A stretch of DNA of 64,000 nt from Lentinula raphanica (GCA_027919835.1 JANVFP010000017.1:806001-870000); one strand, 5' to 3'. Numbered from the stretch's first letter, positions 10,940 through 23,988 are shown. Numbers and translations are program-made. The notes: generated by a model from the letters alone, not told the origin.

Positions 10940-11405
10940 GCCTGGTACCAAGGGTTCCTGAGTTCCCCATGCTCAACATGATTGGAATTTCTGACACTGC
11001 CACTTGATTCTGGCCTGTGAGAATTTGATGCATGCCAGCTTCATGCTCATTGATTGTGTGTTCTCTTTTCTGCAACTTGTATATATGCTCTGTCTTATGC
11101 TCATGGTTCAGCTGCCTGATGGACTTGTCAGTCAACTGATTCTTGAAAGTTGGAATCCCTTCACTTGCAAGAATTGCAATCAATGGAAATATACTAAAAG
11201 CCATGCAAGTCTGACATGATGTATGATCCTGCTGTGCAGCCCAAGCTGAATGTTCTGGGTAGCCAATTTGAAAAGCCATGCAAGTCTGACATGATGTATG
11301 ATCCTGCTGTGTGGCCCAAGCTGAATGTGACCAGCAACACCTGGCATGGCATCGGAGTTTCAAACATGTCAAGCATGATGGCCTTATGAGCCCTTGGTTC
11401 CAGCC
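10940..11405. repeat. Diverged inverted repeat related to the previous element
   Basis: The 41-base arms at 10,940-10,980 and 11,365-11,405 pair at about 30 of 41 positions. Both contain a GGTACCAAGGG / CCCTTGGTTCC word shared with the 10,496-10,829 element, so these look like family members or a nested older copy. Confidence 0.45.
11196..11328. repeat. Two-copy direct repeat, 75-base period
   Basis: Copies of 58 bases at 11,196-11,253 and 11,271-11,328 start AAAAGCCATGCAAGTCTGAC and differ at two positions. A 17-base unrelated spacer separates them. Confidence 0.8.
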
Positions 11406-14017
11406 TAACTGTGTGACACTGGACAGAGGCTAGTCACATGGCCCAGAATGCCAGCAGTCTATCAAAAACATTCAAGATTTTTTGCATAGCAATTTGGGAG
11501 GAAAGATGTCCTTCTTGAAGGAAAGTTGGGGGGGTGGGATAGCCAACTTGGAAATGAGAAGTATCTAAATAATAAAATGCAACAATTCATGGAGTTGGAA
11601 TAAGACCTAATAAAACTCTTTCAAATTCTAAAGACAATGACTCTGAAGCTACAATACTGCAGGACCAAGCTTTTCACAATGTTTCTAGTATTCTTCTTGA
11701 TGTACTTGTCAACACTTTGTGCTACTACTTATTGTCTTTGTTCAATGTATGACTTTCCTTCAAGCAAGGGTTTGCTACTGGAGGTGGTGCTTCTCTAGTT
11801 GTGAGCTTGACAAACCTTTTCATGCACAAATTTTGTGTCATGTGAATGGATGCCAACTATTTTGAGAACAGCAATAATGGACAACCTCTGCCCAAGGTGT
11901 ACTCTGTCATAACATCAGGAAACTGGTTCTCAGAAAATTTTCAGAAAATTATCAAAAGTTTGTCAAAATATTGTTAAATTCATGAGTATTAATGAATATT
12001 ATGTGATTTTGAACATTATCTGAAGTTACCTGATATTGCCCGGTCCCCCTTTCAAATTCACGGATATTCAGGGATATTAATCATTATTATCTGATATTTC
12101 GTGATAGATTGGTGAATATTTATCTTAAATTATTCCAAATTTTCAGAAGTTTTCAAAAGTTTTCAACCATTATAGTGAATTATATCCATTGAAATCACAG
12201 TAAGTATGTATACAGATATATCAACGTAGAGTACTAAGTATACAGGTCCACAGCGATACAACCAACAACCAAAACCAGCAACTAAATGCAGTGTAAACAC
12301 CAGTCAAGAGTAGACCTCAATCCTGGATGTGAGTGCCGGGGAAGCTAGAAAATTTCCACTTAATGGCTGACTTGAGTTGTAAGAAGAGCAACATACCAGG
12401 TGACAGGAACTATGAGTTGGCAGGGACTATGAGTTGGCATGAGTTAGGAAGGTGAAGAGAGTGCAATTACTACAGAGCTGAGACTCTAGATATAGGACAA
12501 GCAACATTTTATAGTAAACTAAGAGAATCATCAGACCAAGCCCCGCTGTCGAAGCATTTTATAGACGCACCAGCTGAATACCCGGAGACCATTGCAGAGC
12601 AAATTCCAATCTTTCTCATCTTGAGTCCTTCAATTATCAGTACTAGAATAGAAAACAAATGTATGAGATGGATATTGAAGAGCGATATAGTCATGTACCA
12701 GCACAAAAAAACCTGGTGAAAACTTGTAGGAGTGAAAAGATAGATAGACAAGTCTGGAAAGGAGAAGCTGGGTAGGAGCAGGTAATCTTCTAGAGCTGCA
12801 CCGATGAAGAGTCAAGAGATATGAGAAAAGAGAAGACTTGGAGAAGTTATCACCTCGCATGTAGATGATGAAGACAAAGTCAAAGCGCGCAAAAATTTGA
12901 ACCTGTACAGCTGTCGTGAGAAAGTTAAACTTACTCCCACGCTGTCGTTCTGGTGTCATTCACAGGTCATTCATCTAAGTCTTCTTCATTGCTGCCCACA
13001 GCCTACATTTCTTGTGGAAAACTCTGTGGTTATTATTTGTGCCTGCTAATCATCTAACTCATGCACTGGATACTTTTTCTGGGGCTACTCCAGGATGTAT
13101 ATTACAGTAATACTATGTACTTGTTTGACAGAGATTATTCATACAAATACCCATTAATACTTGAGAATTTTACACTGAAGAAATTCCATGCCTCGAAATT
13201 CTTGAAAATTATCAGAAAGTTCTTGTTATTATCCGGGAGTCCTATGCACATTACAAAAATCTCCATATATTTCGGCTTATGGTCTATGTCTGTGGAGATC
13301 CAGAGTTTTTCAAGTTTTTTCAAGTGAGAAAAAGAAGAAAAAGAGAGAGAAAAGAAAGGCTTACCTGAGCTTGATCTCAGCTTGTGTCTTCGCTTTTGAG
13401 CTGTAAAATACACTGGTGAACTCAATTTTCGCAACGCTGGCTTACCGAAATCAAGACTATTTTTGGAAGGTAGATGTCGCTCGAGGTTTATCTCGTTTGG
13501 GGCAACTGCCCCATTCGACATAAGCCCCAGCCAATAGTTTTCAAGATGACATGAAAGCCTATTACTCATCTCATTTTTTGTGCGGTGCCGCGTCAGGCCG
13601 AGTGTAGAGCACATGGCTCCATCTTCCCACCACCCATCTGTCATCATAGCAAGCACCCAGCGCTCAGTGCTCAGCAACAGCAAAGACCAGGCAAAAATAC
13701 CAGCTCATAATGGATTGTTCTACATATCAATGCAAATTCAAGGTACTGTAAGTAAATGTGTGCAAAAGACAGTGCTACACATATATGTATCTCATTCCTC
13801 GGTCACCTACAGTAGATAAGGAGCTTTTTTCTCTTCTTAATCTTGCCTTGCATCCCTCTCTGTGAGTTCTGTATGCTGATGTTGTAAATTTCTTGAGCTC
13901 TGTGCAAAAGCTTGAGGTACTATGAAGTATAAGTACACTGGTATTAACACTACTGGCTTGTTCAACCTCGTACATACAGAGATCATTAGCGCCTATTAGT
14001 GCTGAGCGTGAGAGAGC

Positions 14018-14049
14018 GAGGCTTATGTCCAAAACGGGACATAAGCCTC
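14018..14049. repeat. 13-base-pair perfect hairpin
   Basis: GAGGCTTATGTCC (14,018-14,030) pairs with GGACATAAGCCTC (14,037-14,049) across a 6-base loop. The ten-base word GACATAAGCC also occurs at 13,517-13,526, so the arms may be transposon ends brought together. Confidence 0.5.
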
Positions 14050-14868
14050 CACGGACATAGCCCATGAACCTATATTTCTTTGAATTTGCGGTGTTATCAA
14101 TTATTCCTTGAATTTCTATGAAATTCCATAATATCTGCCCAGGACCGTTTTCCCGATGAAGACATACCCTTGGGCTATGACTGAAGGGTATGTGTTGTTA
14201 CAGAGGCAACTGTAGCAGTTTTCCATGCATTGCCTTACCACCATTGCTCATGTTCATCATGATCATGACAGCTATGTTGTTGGTTTTGAGTCATGATTGA
14301 TTTGGTGATATTATTATGTATGATACACCAACTTGAAGGCTGAGCGCTAAGCGCTAAGCGCTAAAGTTGAACATCGCAAACGTTGAACCAATGTCGACGG
14401 AGATTGATCTTCGATATGCAAATAAAGTAGCTGTAGGCAAGAACCAGACTCAAAGCAATAACCCTATGGGAACATTAGAAAACGAAAGCTGTAAGGATGA
14501 TAGAATGGCGTATACTAAGGCTTAGTCACTAAACTCGGTCTTCGCATCTCACCCATACTTTGCTCATAGCTGCTCATACCGATGGCGGGTGAAGAACAAC
14601 GCTAATGGAACCTCGACTGTGCATCTCCGGATGCAACTTTCCACAAAAAAGTAAGAAAAGCTTATGACTGTAGGGTTTGTGAAAATAGAACTGTCACGGA
14701 ATCTGCGCGCTTAGTCTTCTGAAGGGAATTCACGTTATGTCGTTATAGCTCACCCAATATGCGGGATACCATCTGATATTCTTGCTGTGGATGTCAAACT
14801 TTGAATCTACTTCACATTGGTTGAGTATTTTATAACACTGCTGGTGATGTTAGACCCGTCCATCTAGC

Positions 14869-17404
14869 ATGGTCACCACGGTGTTCGAAGGAGCTCACAA
14901 CTTTCATCTATTGAATCCGACCATCACTTCTGCTGCAGGGAACGCCACGGTAAATATTTACAACATTAATGGTAAAAAAAAACTCAGTAAAGGTTTGAGT
15001 TTATGCTGGGTCACCTTTATTGTCTTTATTCACTCCCATGATCGCAGGAGGCATCGAAATCCTGCAACAGAGTGCGTCTGATCCGATTGACGACGCGACC
15101 CGACGCCATGATAATGCAAAACACCAGTATCCGTCTCCAGAATGTTATCAAGGTACACGACATCAACTCCTTGAAGAACTGAAAAATTGGATCACAGATG
15201 ACGACAAGTCCAAATTCACTGTCCAATGGATTAGTGGCGCGATTGGCGAGGGCAAAACCACAATTGCTCGAACGCTTTCGAAAATGTTTGGGCCGAAGGC
15301 AGAATCCTCCTGTCGTTTGGCCGCAAGCTTCTTCTTTTCACCCAAAGACCCTTCACGCAATAATCTATCTTCCTTGATCATTACCATCGCCTGTCAACTC
15401 GCAAAGCATCCTACCCTTGGCCCGCTTCTGCAATCAGATTTCGACGATGTCGTTAGTGAAAACCCACGCATCGTATCAGATGCAACCCCGGAGGAGCAGT
15501 TCCAGGAGTTGATAATAGGACCCATCACTCGATTGTCTACTAAACGGTCACTGAAAAACCTTCCTCGGTTGATCATCATCGACGGTCTTGACTGCTTGTG
15601 CGATGAAAACCAGAAACGTCTGCTGGAAATTATTCGCCAGTCCAAAAGCAAAACTGACGACAGACCACCTTTTCCTTTTGAATTCCTTCTCTTCAGCAGA
15701 CCTGAACGTTGGATTAGCATTGCATTCAAACATCCCGACTTTCATGCGATCCTAGAAAGCCGTGACTTGGGTGATTGTTCCTCCGAAAAAGATATTGCTG
15801 ATTATATCCGGAGTGAATCCAAAAGGATTGCACAGGATCATGGGCCGCGTCATGTAGGAGTTGACTGGCCCGGAGAAGCGACCATTCAGAAGCTCACTCT
15901 TCGGTCATGTCGGCAGTTCGCCTATGCAGCCGACATGGTGAGGTCTGTTGGGGACATTCGCGGGTCACCCACTGAAAGACTGGAAACCATCTTGTGGAAT
16001 AAAGGTTCCAAAGCCTCTTTTCCCGAATTGGATTCTCGCTACGAGCAGATCCTCTCCGATGCGCTTGATGGTAGTACAGATACAGATAAAAGTCTGCTTA
16101 TCGATGTGCTGGCTCATCTATCGAGGCGTTCGGGAGTGTTACACAAACCTCGGTACGATAAAAACAACATTCCCAATATTAAACATCTGTTCTTCCTTTC
16201 AGAAGTTTGGCCGTTGTTGTGGAGGCTGCACTTGGTTCTTATCATACCGGAAAACGATGACGATGAGATCACGTTCCGACACACGTCATTTGAAGAATTT
16301 CTGACTAATCAAAAACGTTCAGGAGAATATTTTGTGGATAACAGTCTTGAAGCGTGCAACGAGCGGATTGCGGTCTACCTCCTTAAGCGCTTGGTCTCTA
16401 CATACTCTACGATCAAGAATACTTCTCGACAGCAACCACCACAGTAAGTTTTCCTTTCATCCTGCCTGGTGCCATAATAGCCAATTACTCCAGGGACTCT
16501 CTCGATTATGATGAATATGCATGGACATTTTGCGCTGCCCATTGTTGTGCGGTAAGCTCACCAAGTCGTCGACTTACTAAGGCGCTGGAAGAGCTCGATA
16601 TTTGTGGGCTCCTGGCCGCTGCTTTGATGCGACCACAAAACAATGTCGCCACGATCCGGACAATCGTGATTGGGCTGAAGAGTATCCTGCAGTGGGCCGA
16701 GGTTCGTTCGATTCGATTCTGTGCTTGCTTTCCTTTCAGACTCGGACCCATGACAGGAATTGGGCCGCTCTGGAAAGCAAGAAACCTCGATAGCGACCAC
16801 TCTTTCTTGGCGATGGCGAGAACTCGAGGAAGGATTTCGCATACATGTTCCATTTCATCTTGAAGCTGCAGAACGAAAAGAACTCGAATTGGCTATCGTG
16901 GTAATCAAATACGATTCATGCCTTTGTCAACCAGATATGACGGACATCATATCAATCCTCATGAATCGTCGTCTGAATTCAGAGGAAGTTGGGAGAATTC
17001 TGCGCTCTCCTTGCCCTATTCTGACACTACCTTTGAATCCAATTCGACACTCGGAATCGCCATCTGATATGGCGGTGGTGCGACGACCCCCAATTGACTT
17101 TCATGCTTCGATAACGAACGCCGTGGATATTTCTTTCCCCGAATGCCATGAAGAGATTTTGTCAAAAATCATCCAAATCAATCGAAAACCATCCCAGTAT
17201 GTACCGGATACTATCGACTACGCTAAATCGCATTGGATCAGCCATCTCTTGGAAACGGAACCAAGTCCGGAGAACGTAAAGATCTTATTCAAGAATGTAT
17301 CCCTCCTACAAACATACGAAGATGCGAAGAAAGCTTGCGCATGGATAGAGGTCCGGACCTCACGCTCCTCCTCCGTTACTGCAGTCGCTGATTTTTCCTC
17401 ATAG
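14869..17404 (+). CDS. NACHT-domain NTPase (NLR-like)
   Basis: This is a 784-residue STAND-type NTPase; in basidiomycetes such proteins are numerous and are thought to act in non-self recognition or programmed cell death, which is family inference only. Exons: 14,869-14,971, 15,048-16,443, 16,494-16,701 and 16,757-17,404; introns are 76, 50 and 55 bases and all phases agree. The N-terminus contains FEGAHNFHLLNPTITSAAGN, a leader typical of agaric NACHT proteins. Walker A GAIGEGKTT lies near residue 98 and Walker B LIIIDGLD near 210. A helical region with no recognised repeats (no WD40, ankyrin or TPR) follows. The start was chosen because it gives this leader. The third intron could instead end at 16,739, but only the 16,756 acceptor keeps the long downstream frame. 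It shares clear stretches with the truncated copy at 1774. Confidence 0.82.
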
Positions 17405-18280
17405 AATGGCAAGGATCCTGCGTTTCGGAATAAATCTATTCAAGCTTTCATGAAGCAGAGCAGAGTATCAGAGCTCATGGCTAATGCTCAGTTGAGCCAG
17501 AATAAAAGAAAGCCTCGTAGACGCACCTGTATATGGCTGACACCCATGTGGATCACTCTTCTCGCAACCGGTATATCCAACGCTCTGGTTCGAATCGTAT
17601 GCACAACTCCAAGCATTGAGGCCACACACCAGTTGCCGGCGACATCGTATGCGCGATTTATGATGCCAGTGCGCAGTATGATCTACGATCGAGCCTGTCA
17701 TACTCGTCCTTAGAAAGACTCCAGGCTGGGTGAACCGACCGACATCACTCAGAAGAAACCCATAATATTTAACTCATCTTTGGAGTGCCACTTCCCCCCA
17801 TCCCCACCCACCCCCTCCTCCGCCTTCAGAATGGATAATAGTAGGTGTGAGAGGAGATCTCATCCCCGTTCTGATTTTCCTCCTCATCATTTCTCTCTCA
17901 CACTGTTCCTCTACCTACTGCTTTCATTTGCTTTCAATTTTGCTGTCCTAACATTTTCCAGATTATCATTATCATGCATATATATCATTATAGCGAGTTA
18001 AGGAGCATAGGTAACGAATCGGAATTTTTTCAACTAAGTATATGTATACCCTCTCGTCGGAAACCATGGCATGCAATGTACCACCCTCACTGTATTACTA
18101 CGGTACTCTACTTCTCTAGATAAAACTATGTAATTGAATAAATAAGCATAGCTAGCTCCTTTCAGAAAAATTGTCATCTTCGAATGGCATGGGTTGGTTG
18201 CCCTTCAAGTTTACGAAAATTCAAAAAGATGACCAATTCCAAAAAACAACTCCTAAGGAGTAAGGCCTAAATATCCAATA
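17405..18280. other. No gene recognised
   Basis: It contains the 3' flank of the NACHT gene, a pyrimidine-rich tract near 17,790-17,960 and no supported coding region. Confidence 0.5.
18241..18246 (-). terminator. Pol III terminator of tRNA-Lys
   Basis: A run of six A on the plus strand is T6 in the transcribed direction, 34 bases beyond the tRNA 3' end. Confidence 0.6.
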
Positions 18281-18370
18281 GCCCACCGCGAGGGTCGAAC
18301 TCGCAGCCTTCAGATCAATGTCAGCACCGCCTTAAAAGTCTGACGCTCTATCCGATTGAGCTAGGCGGGC
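18281..18370 (-). tRNA. tRNA-Lys(UUU) with 17-base intron
   Basis: Read on the minus strand, the acceptor arm GCCCGCC pairs with GGTGGGC (one G-U). The D arm is GCTC/GAGC and the anticodon stem is TCAGA/TCTGA with loop CTTTTAA, giving anticodon TTT. The T arm is GCGAG-TTCGACC-CTCGC. A 17-base intron sits one base 3' of the anticodon, at about 18,316-18,332, the canonical position. CCA is not encoded, as in eukaryotes. Confidence 0.95.
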
Positions 18371-18503
18371 TTCCTGGAAGTACTCACCCTCGGAAAGTCA
18401 TATTCACGACACGGAACAGCGGAAACTGCATCTATAACTACGTATCTTACACATACTGATTGTCTTCTACATTATTTACCGTGTCGCCAATCACAGCCGC
18501 GAC

Positions 18504-21500
18504 CTACTCTATATTCTCCGCCTCGTCTTCGGGAATCGGTGTAGCCGTCTGGGACGGTGTCGGCGTTCCACTCTCTGTTTTGGGATCATGATTTTTCAAC
18601 CTCATTTCCACCAGGAACTCCTTGTCTCGGACTGCTTGTGACCACGACGCTAGCATCTCGCGGAGGATGATGAAGGTATGTATCATGCCCGCTAAACAGA
18701 ACAGGCTTGAGTAAACGTACGTGACTGATGAGAAGTTCGTCAATACTTGAGAGATATCATCCCGGTGAATAACTTACAAAGGAACTTGTCATTGACGTGG
18801 CGACCCACAAGGGGGAAAAAGTAGTCCACCGCGAGGAAGACGAGAGCCGGTAGAGTAATCATACCAATCAGACCTCCAGTCACAGGAGCAATGACATCCT
18901 TCGTCGCAACAATAGGATCTGGATGTGTCCACCCATTGCGTTTTATCTTTGAAGATGTGTTATCAGAACGAGAAACAGATGCAAAAGAACAGAACATACA
19001 GCTTGAACACCCCTTGCTATCGGATTTTGCCCTTGTCTTCGGATAACTCGCATTGCAATCTTCATATAGAGAAGTCCAGTTGCCCAACATTCCAAGACTC
19101 GTATTCTTGGTACGCCGGAACCCACATTCAAGCGAAGTTTGAAGGGTAATACGATATAAAGTTCAACGACGCCACCAACGAGTACTGGGATCACAACTCC
19201 AAAGAAGAAAGCCATGTAGGATGCTTTGAGCGCCCATAACAGACCGCGTTTCAGCGCGAGCCACCATAAGGAAGCTCGGGGACCCTCAGTGGCCCACCGT
19301 TGTCTTCGTTTGTCGAGACGATCTACAGCTTTTCCAACAACCCAACAAGCCCATAGCATATAGAACCCAGCAAGCAATGAGTATCCGTCGTGCACTTCCC
19401 GTTTGCCTTTGAAGACGATACCAAAGAACCCTCGGCCTATGAGGATAGGCAGTGCGAGAGAAAGACCGAGGAAAAGAGCTCCAAAGACCCAAAGGACGAA
19501 GATGAAAAAGATCATTCGGTATCGGAAGTGTGGTGGAAGATAGACAACTGTGAAGTCGTGTTTTATGTTGTGTTTCGCTTTGACAGTGGCCATATCTTGT
19601 TGGATCATGAGACGCTCAGCCTCCTCATCGAAAGGCTCGCCGGTAACTGTGACCGCAACAGTAGCAGGTATGTCCCGCGGGATAGCAAGGTCATCCGTAT
19701 TGGGAACGCGTCTGAAAGATCCGTCGTAATCATCGAGGGTCACAGAAGGGTCTTGTTTGGGTCCATAGAAGAAACGAGAAAGCGACCATTTCTTGGGAGT
19801 ATATTCCTCCTCCGCATGACGTGTTCCGAAGAAATACGAAGTCAACCGAAGTCGCTTGGCCAATCCTTTCCATACGGCCATAGTGAATTTCCTGAGAGCT
19901 CTCCGAGGACGGAAGTAAGTCATCGTGTATGGCAATGCAAGATTGAGGAATAGTAAGTCGACTGGGATGTTCGACAGAGGTTCTCTACAGTCTCCGTTTT
20001 TCAATGATGCTCAGTAAAGACACAAAAGATACGGACCTTGTCTTCCACCGGAAAGGCAGCACAATCGTTCGACCGAGAGTGAGCAGCGCATAAACACTAC
20101 AAACGGTGCAGACAACCACGAACGTGTACATTAGACCACTGATGCATATTTTTCGAAGTTGGACCAAGGCAGCTCGCTCCAAGATATCGCGAATCGGATG
20201 GGCATTCTGATCTTGCGGGTCTTTGATAAACCACATTCCACCTGGACGCATGATACTTCGGCACCCAGAAAGCATCACCGCGAATGAGTACCTACAAGAT
20301 GAGTTGAGCGAATGCGGTATAGGCAGGTGTGAAAGACAAACATAAACATCGTGCCTGCTACCCAATGATAGAATATCGTAGTCAGCGGAGCTTGATAGAG
20401 GAAGTCTATTCTTGAGGCGTATGAAGCGTTGGGGAAAAGCCATATTGTACATATGTCCAAGACCACGCCACATCCAAGAGGGAATGTTACCAATTCTATG
20501 AAGATGAATGATGCGACCTTGAAGATCCAGAAGGTAAGCTTACAAAAGACACATGAAATTGATGGCAATACCTTAAGAACCAGCAGCTGCTGTTTGACCG
20601 CTACTCTCACTGCTCGACCTGCTGTCTTGACATTGCTCATTGTGAGGATGTTCATGTAGATCGCGAGACCTGTAGCAATGATACAGTAGCCAAAGAGGAC
20701 TGAGAAAATCCTCTCGACTGGCCCATTGCCAACCGCAAGCTTAGTCCAAACCTCACTCAGCTGGGTATAACCGTGACGGAGTTCACGTCCTATAGGCGCA
20801 AAGATTGGTTCGATGTAATTCATGGTGACACCGAGAGCCTCAGACAAAGGCGACCGGACGATAGCTTCAGAGTTCGCGGTAACGATTTCCTCCGCATCAT
20901 TCCCCAAAAGACCTACAGCACGAAGGCAGGATTCGTAAGAAGCTTCCAGAAGGTTTGACTAGATCGCACTCAGTACAGTGTGGCAAACATTAGGAAAGGA
21001 ACACGGACCAATGCCTGGGATGATTCACTTGCTTTGTGGGCTTTTGCTTCTCCAAGTGACTCAGATATCAACCACAGAGAAGACCGAGCAATCCAGGAGA
21101 GCAAGGTCTTGATGATTCGTACGGGAGGAGGTAATATAACATCAACGATGAAGTACGCTACCAAATCCACAGCTGGATCGGTCAGAAGACGGATGGCGCG
21201 TATGGGGAGATGCAGAATGAAAAACAATTGTCGAGGTTCAAGCTGAAGTCAAGGAAAAGCTTTGAGTATCAACTACAAACGAATGAAACAATGATTCTTA
21301 CCAGGAGAAAGGCCATTGATTTACCAAGCGTATAAGGTATCCAGATCCCTAATCCGATTACAGTGTCCATAATGAATATCATAAGGGCCGCATTCTGGAG
21401 AAGACCGTAGATAGGACCTCGCAACCCGATCGCTGATGAAGAAAAACCCATTCAGTACTACATTCGGGTAGAGAAAAAGTATTGACCTTCCAACGCTCCT

Positions 21501-23988
21501 TCCATATCATCCTCAACTCCAGCCTCTAAGTCATCCATGAAAGCATCATCTGCGTTTGCGGGTTGAGGTCCTTGCATTAGCTGAGGCGGACCCGGAGGTC
21601 CTAACTGAAGAGGTGCGTTGACGTCAAGTGGTCCGGCTCTTCTGACGCCTCCAGCATCAAAAGCAAGGATTGCTCCATGCGGTGGACGTTGTGGCCGCTG
21701 AATGTCGTCTACCATATCTTCTTCGCCTTCGTCGCCATCTTCATCCTCTTCCTCCTCCTCATCTTCGTCTTCGTCTGGTTCCGCTGCACCATTGACATTG
21801 CCGTTCCCAAATACAAGAGCAGGAGGTCCCGCACGTTGTTGTTGTGGGTTCAAGCCGTCAGCATCTAATCGATTCAACGGTTCAGGTCCAGGTCCATGGT
21901 CGTTGTCCCCATCATCCGCAAGTTGTTCTCGGAAATATGTCGCCATCTCTTCTTCGTCAGATAACACGCTATCCGAGATCGACGCCAGGGTACTATCTGC
22001 CTCATGTCCGTCAAGCGTTTCCGTGTCATCGTCATCGTCATCCTCGGTACTTTCGTCATTCACCGCGCTCGGGGCGTTGATAGATGTACCGGCAAAGTAA
22101 CCTTCACCCTCCAATTCTTCTGGTGCTCGGTAGGTAGCTAGACTAGGGGATGCGAGCGGAGTTTTCACGCTCGATGAAGAGGGTCCAGCGCCGGGAGAGC
22201 TGGGAAGAGTAGTGGGAAGCGGTGGTCGACGTATAGGTGTCCCAGGTAGAGATGTAGAAGCATTAGAAGATGAATTGAGTATCACAAAGGATGGCGGAGG
22301 GGCAAGGCTAAGTCCAGACAGTGGGATATCGTGATTTGGGGTATTCGAGAGTGACGCAGAGAAGGAAGGCGGTGATTGTACGTTCGCGTCTGATTTGGAG
22401 GCAAGCGAAGGAGAGGCCGTAGACGGGGAGTCGCCACCAACCGGCGGAGGGTAAACGAAGGAGAATGGAATAGTCCCATTGGGACGTTCGAGAGCGACAG
22501 GAGGAAAGAATGAAGATGGCGGAGACGGCGTACGAGTGGTGGTTTTGGGCTCAGACGGATCTTCGATGACTGGTTCATTATTTTCTTGGCCTTGCCCCAC
22601 ATCCAGTCGGCGATGGCTCCCATTTTGCCTCGCGAGATGTAATCTCTTGTTAAACTTGCGCCGCTTTAATCTTTCGGCTCGCAAAATCTCAACAAACATC
22701 TCTTCTTCGCCATCTTTGTCCTCTCTCTCCTTCCCCTTGCCCTTTCCTAGCCTACGCCTTCTTGCTTTGGCATTCACAACCAGATCAAACTCCTCGTCGA
22801 ATTCGTCGCTGCGAAGAGGTGCAAATGAGACAGAAGACTGCCCGTTCCGCTGCGCTTGAAGCTCCCTTTCCTTCTTCTCCTCTTCGGATAAGAATCTGAG
22901 ATCTCGGTCTTTCATACTATCCAAAGCCTTCACTGCTTCAAATTGGCGATGTGCTAATGCAAGACGAGCGTTGACGTCCATTCGTTGAACTCCTGGACGT
23001 GGAACGTGCCGTGGTGCTGCTGGACGTCGAGGCACTACAGGTGCAGGTGGAAGAATGGGTTCGGGAACTGGTGGAACTTGCAGAATTGCATTCTCATCTT
23101 CGTCATCGAATTGCCCAGGCCGAGCGTTTTGAGCAATCCATTCTCGTAAGAAGAATATGGCAACAAATGTGATAACAATGAGTGCGGCGATAATCTGTCC
23201 TGAAAATACGTCGGCGGAAAGAGAAATCCATGCTGGATGCCTGACAGCACGGCCGAGCAGAGTGTAGTCCGATGCTGCTGTGGGATCATCGAAAATTGAT
23301 TGAGAGAGTTCGTAGATTTCTTGGACGAAGAATTTGTGGGTTGGGCTCAGCTCACTGCGGTCAGGGAATGGTTGCCGGTTACTGACCCACCACGCACTAC
23401 AATCAAAGATTAATTTCAGAAGACACAGTATAGCTCATGCAAACTCACATGGAATCCCCCATGGAGAAGTAAACTCTCCATGACCAAACGGTCAACAAAG
23501 GTACAAGCGAGAGCCAGACTAGAGAGACTACGACAGCTCGTACGACCATCATTGATGCATAGAAACCTTGTTGTAAAAGGCGTCGCATCATGAGCAAAGG
23601 AGGAAGGGTTGAGGGCATATCAGACGCATAGACTGTGACTCGTCAGGTCAGAACATATATCTTGTTTGAATGGCCGACTCACCTTTTGTGAAAGAGTACT
23701 GGTGCCTGCACGTTTCACAGGTCTTCTTCTTGCTATGGGCGAGCCATGTTGTCAAACTAAGAGAATTTGGGTAAGTTGCGGCAAACAGTCCAATATTTCT
23801 CAAACTGACCAGTCCTGATGGATATATCGGATTGTCCCAGAGCATTTGCAGGGATGAAAAAGAGGTTGATCTGGTTCTGCTGGAGCACTACAAATACGAC
23901 AGGTATCTGTAGAAAATGGACGCATGAGCGCGATATGAGCAGAAAGCTGAGCAAGACGAGTAGTACCTTGCTCTTCGGCTTCCTGCAT
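18504..23988 (-). CDS. DOA10: ER membrane E3 ubiquitin ligase DOA10/MARCHF6
   Basis: The family ubiquitinates misfolded and short-lived proteins at the ER and inner nuclear membrane (ERAD-C), with UBC6/UBC7-type E2 enzymes. Thirteen exons give 1614 residues and all phases close: 23,967-23,988; 23,810-23,906; 23,683-23,756; 23,449-23,632; 21,487-23,396; 21,302-21,432; 21,009-21,242; 20,572-20,958; 20,342-20,517; 20,037-20,291; 19,000-19,984; 18,778-18,946; 18,504-18,724. The N-terminal RING-CH has ligands C10, C13, C27, C29, H37, C40, C53 and C56. Many hydrophobic segments follow, and the region around IELVTFPLGCGVVLD matches the conserved TEB4-Doa10 domain. Exon 5 encodes about 500 residues of mostly disordered, Ser/Pro- and Asp/Glu-rich sequence between membrane segments, including a long acidic run. 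The start is the ATG giving MQEAEEQDTCRIC; no better upstream ATG is in frame. The 54-base intron at 20,518-20,571 is inferred from family alignment because it is also in frame. Confidence 0.93.

Larger units (their letters stand above)
9812..14868. other. Gene-free transposon debris
   Basis: No gene is supported over 5 kb. The sequence is AT-rich in parts (11,940-12,200) and holds several inverted and direct repeats, listed separately. Open frames such as 13,135-13,683 on the minus strand are low-complexity (Phe/Lys/Ser-rich) and lack domains. The block lies between the copia element and the complete NACHT gene and reads like accumulated, decaying mobile DNA. Confidence 0.6.

Noticed and set aside
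13135..13683. 182-codon minus-strand frame
   Set aside because: Composition is low-complexity, no domain or splice structure is visible, and it lies in transposon debris.
16702..16739. 38-base intron in the NACHT gene
   Set aside because: It is too short and breaks the downstream frame; the 16,756 acceptor gives a 55-base intron and keeps the frame.
19390..19953. 187-codon plus-strand frame
   Set aside because: It is antisense to DOA10 exon 11, whose family match is strong.
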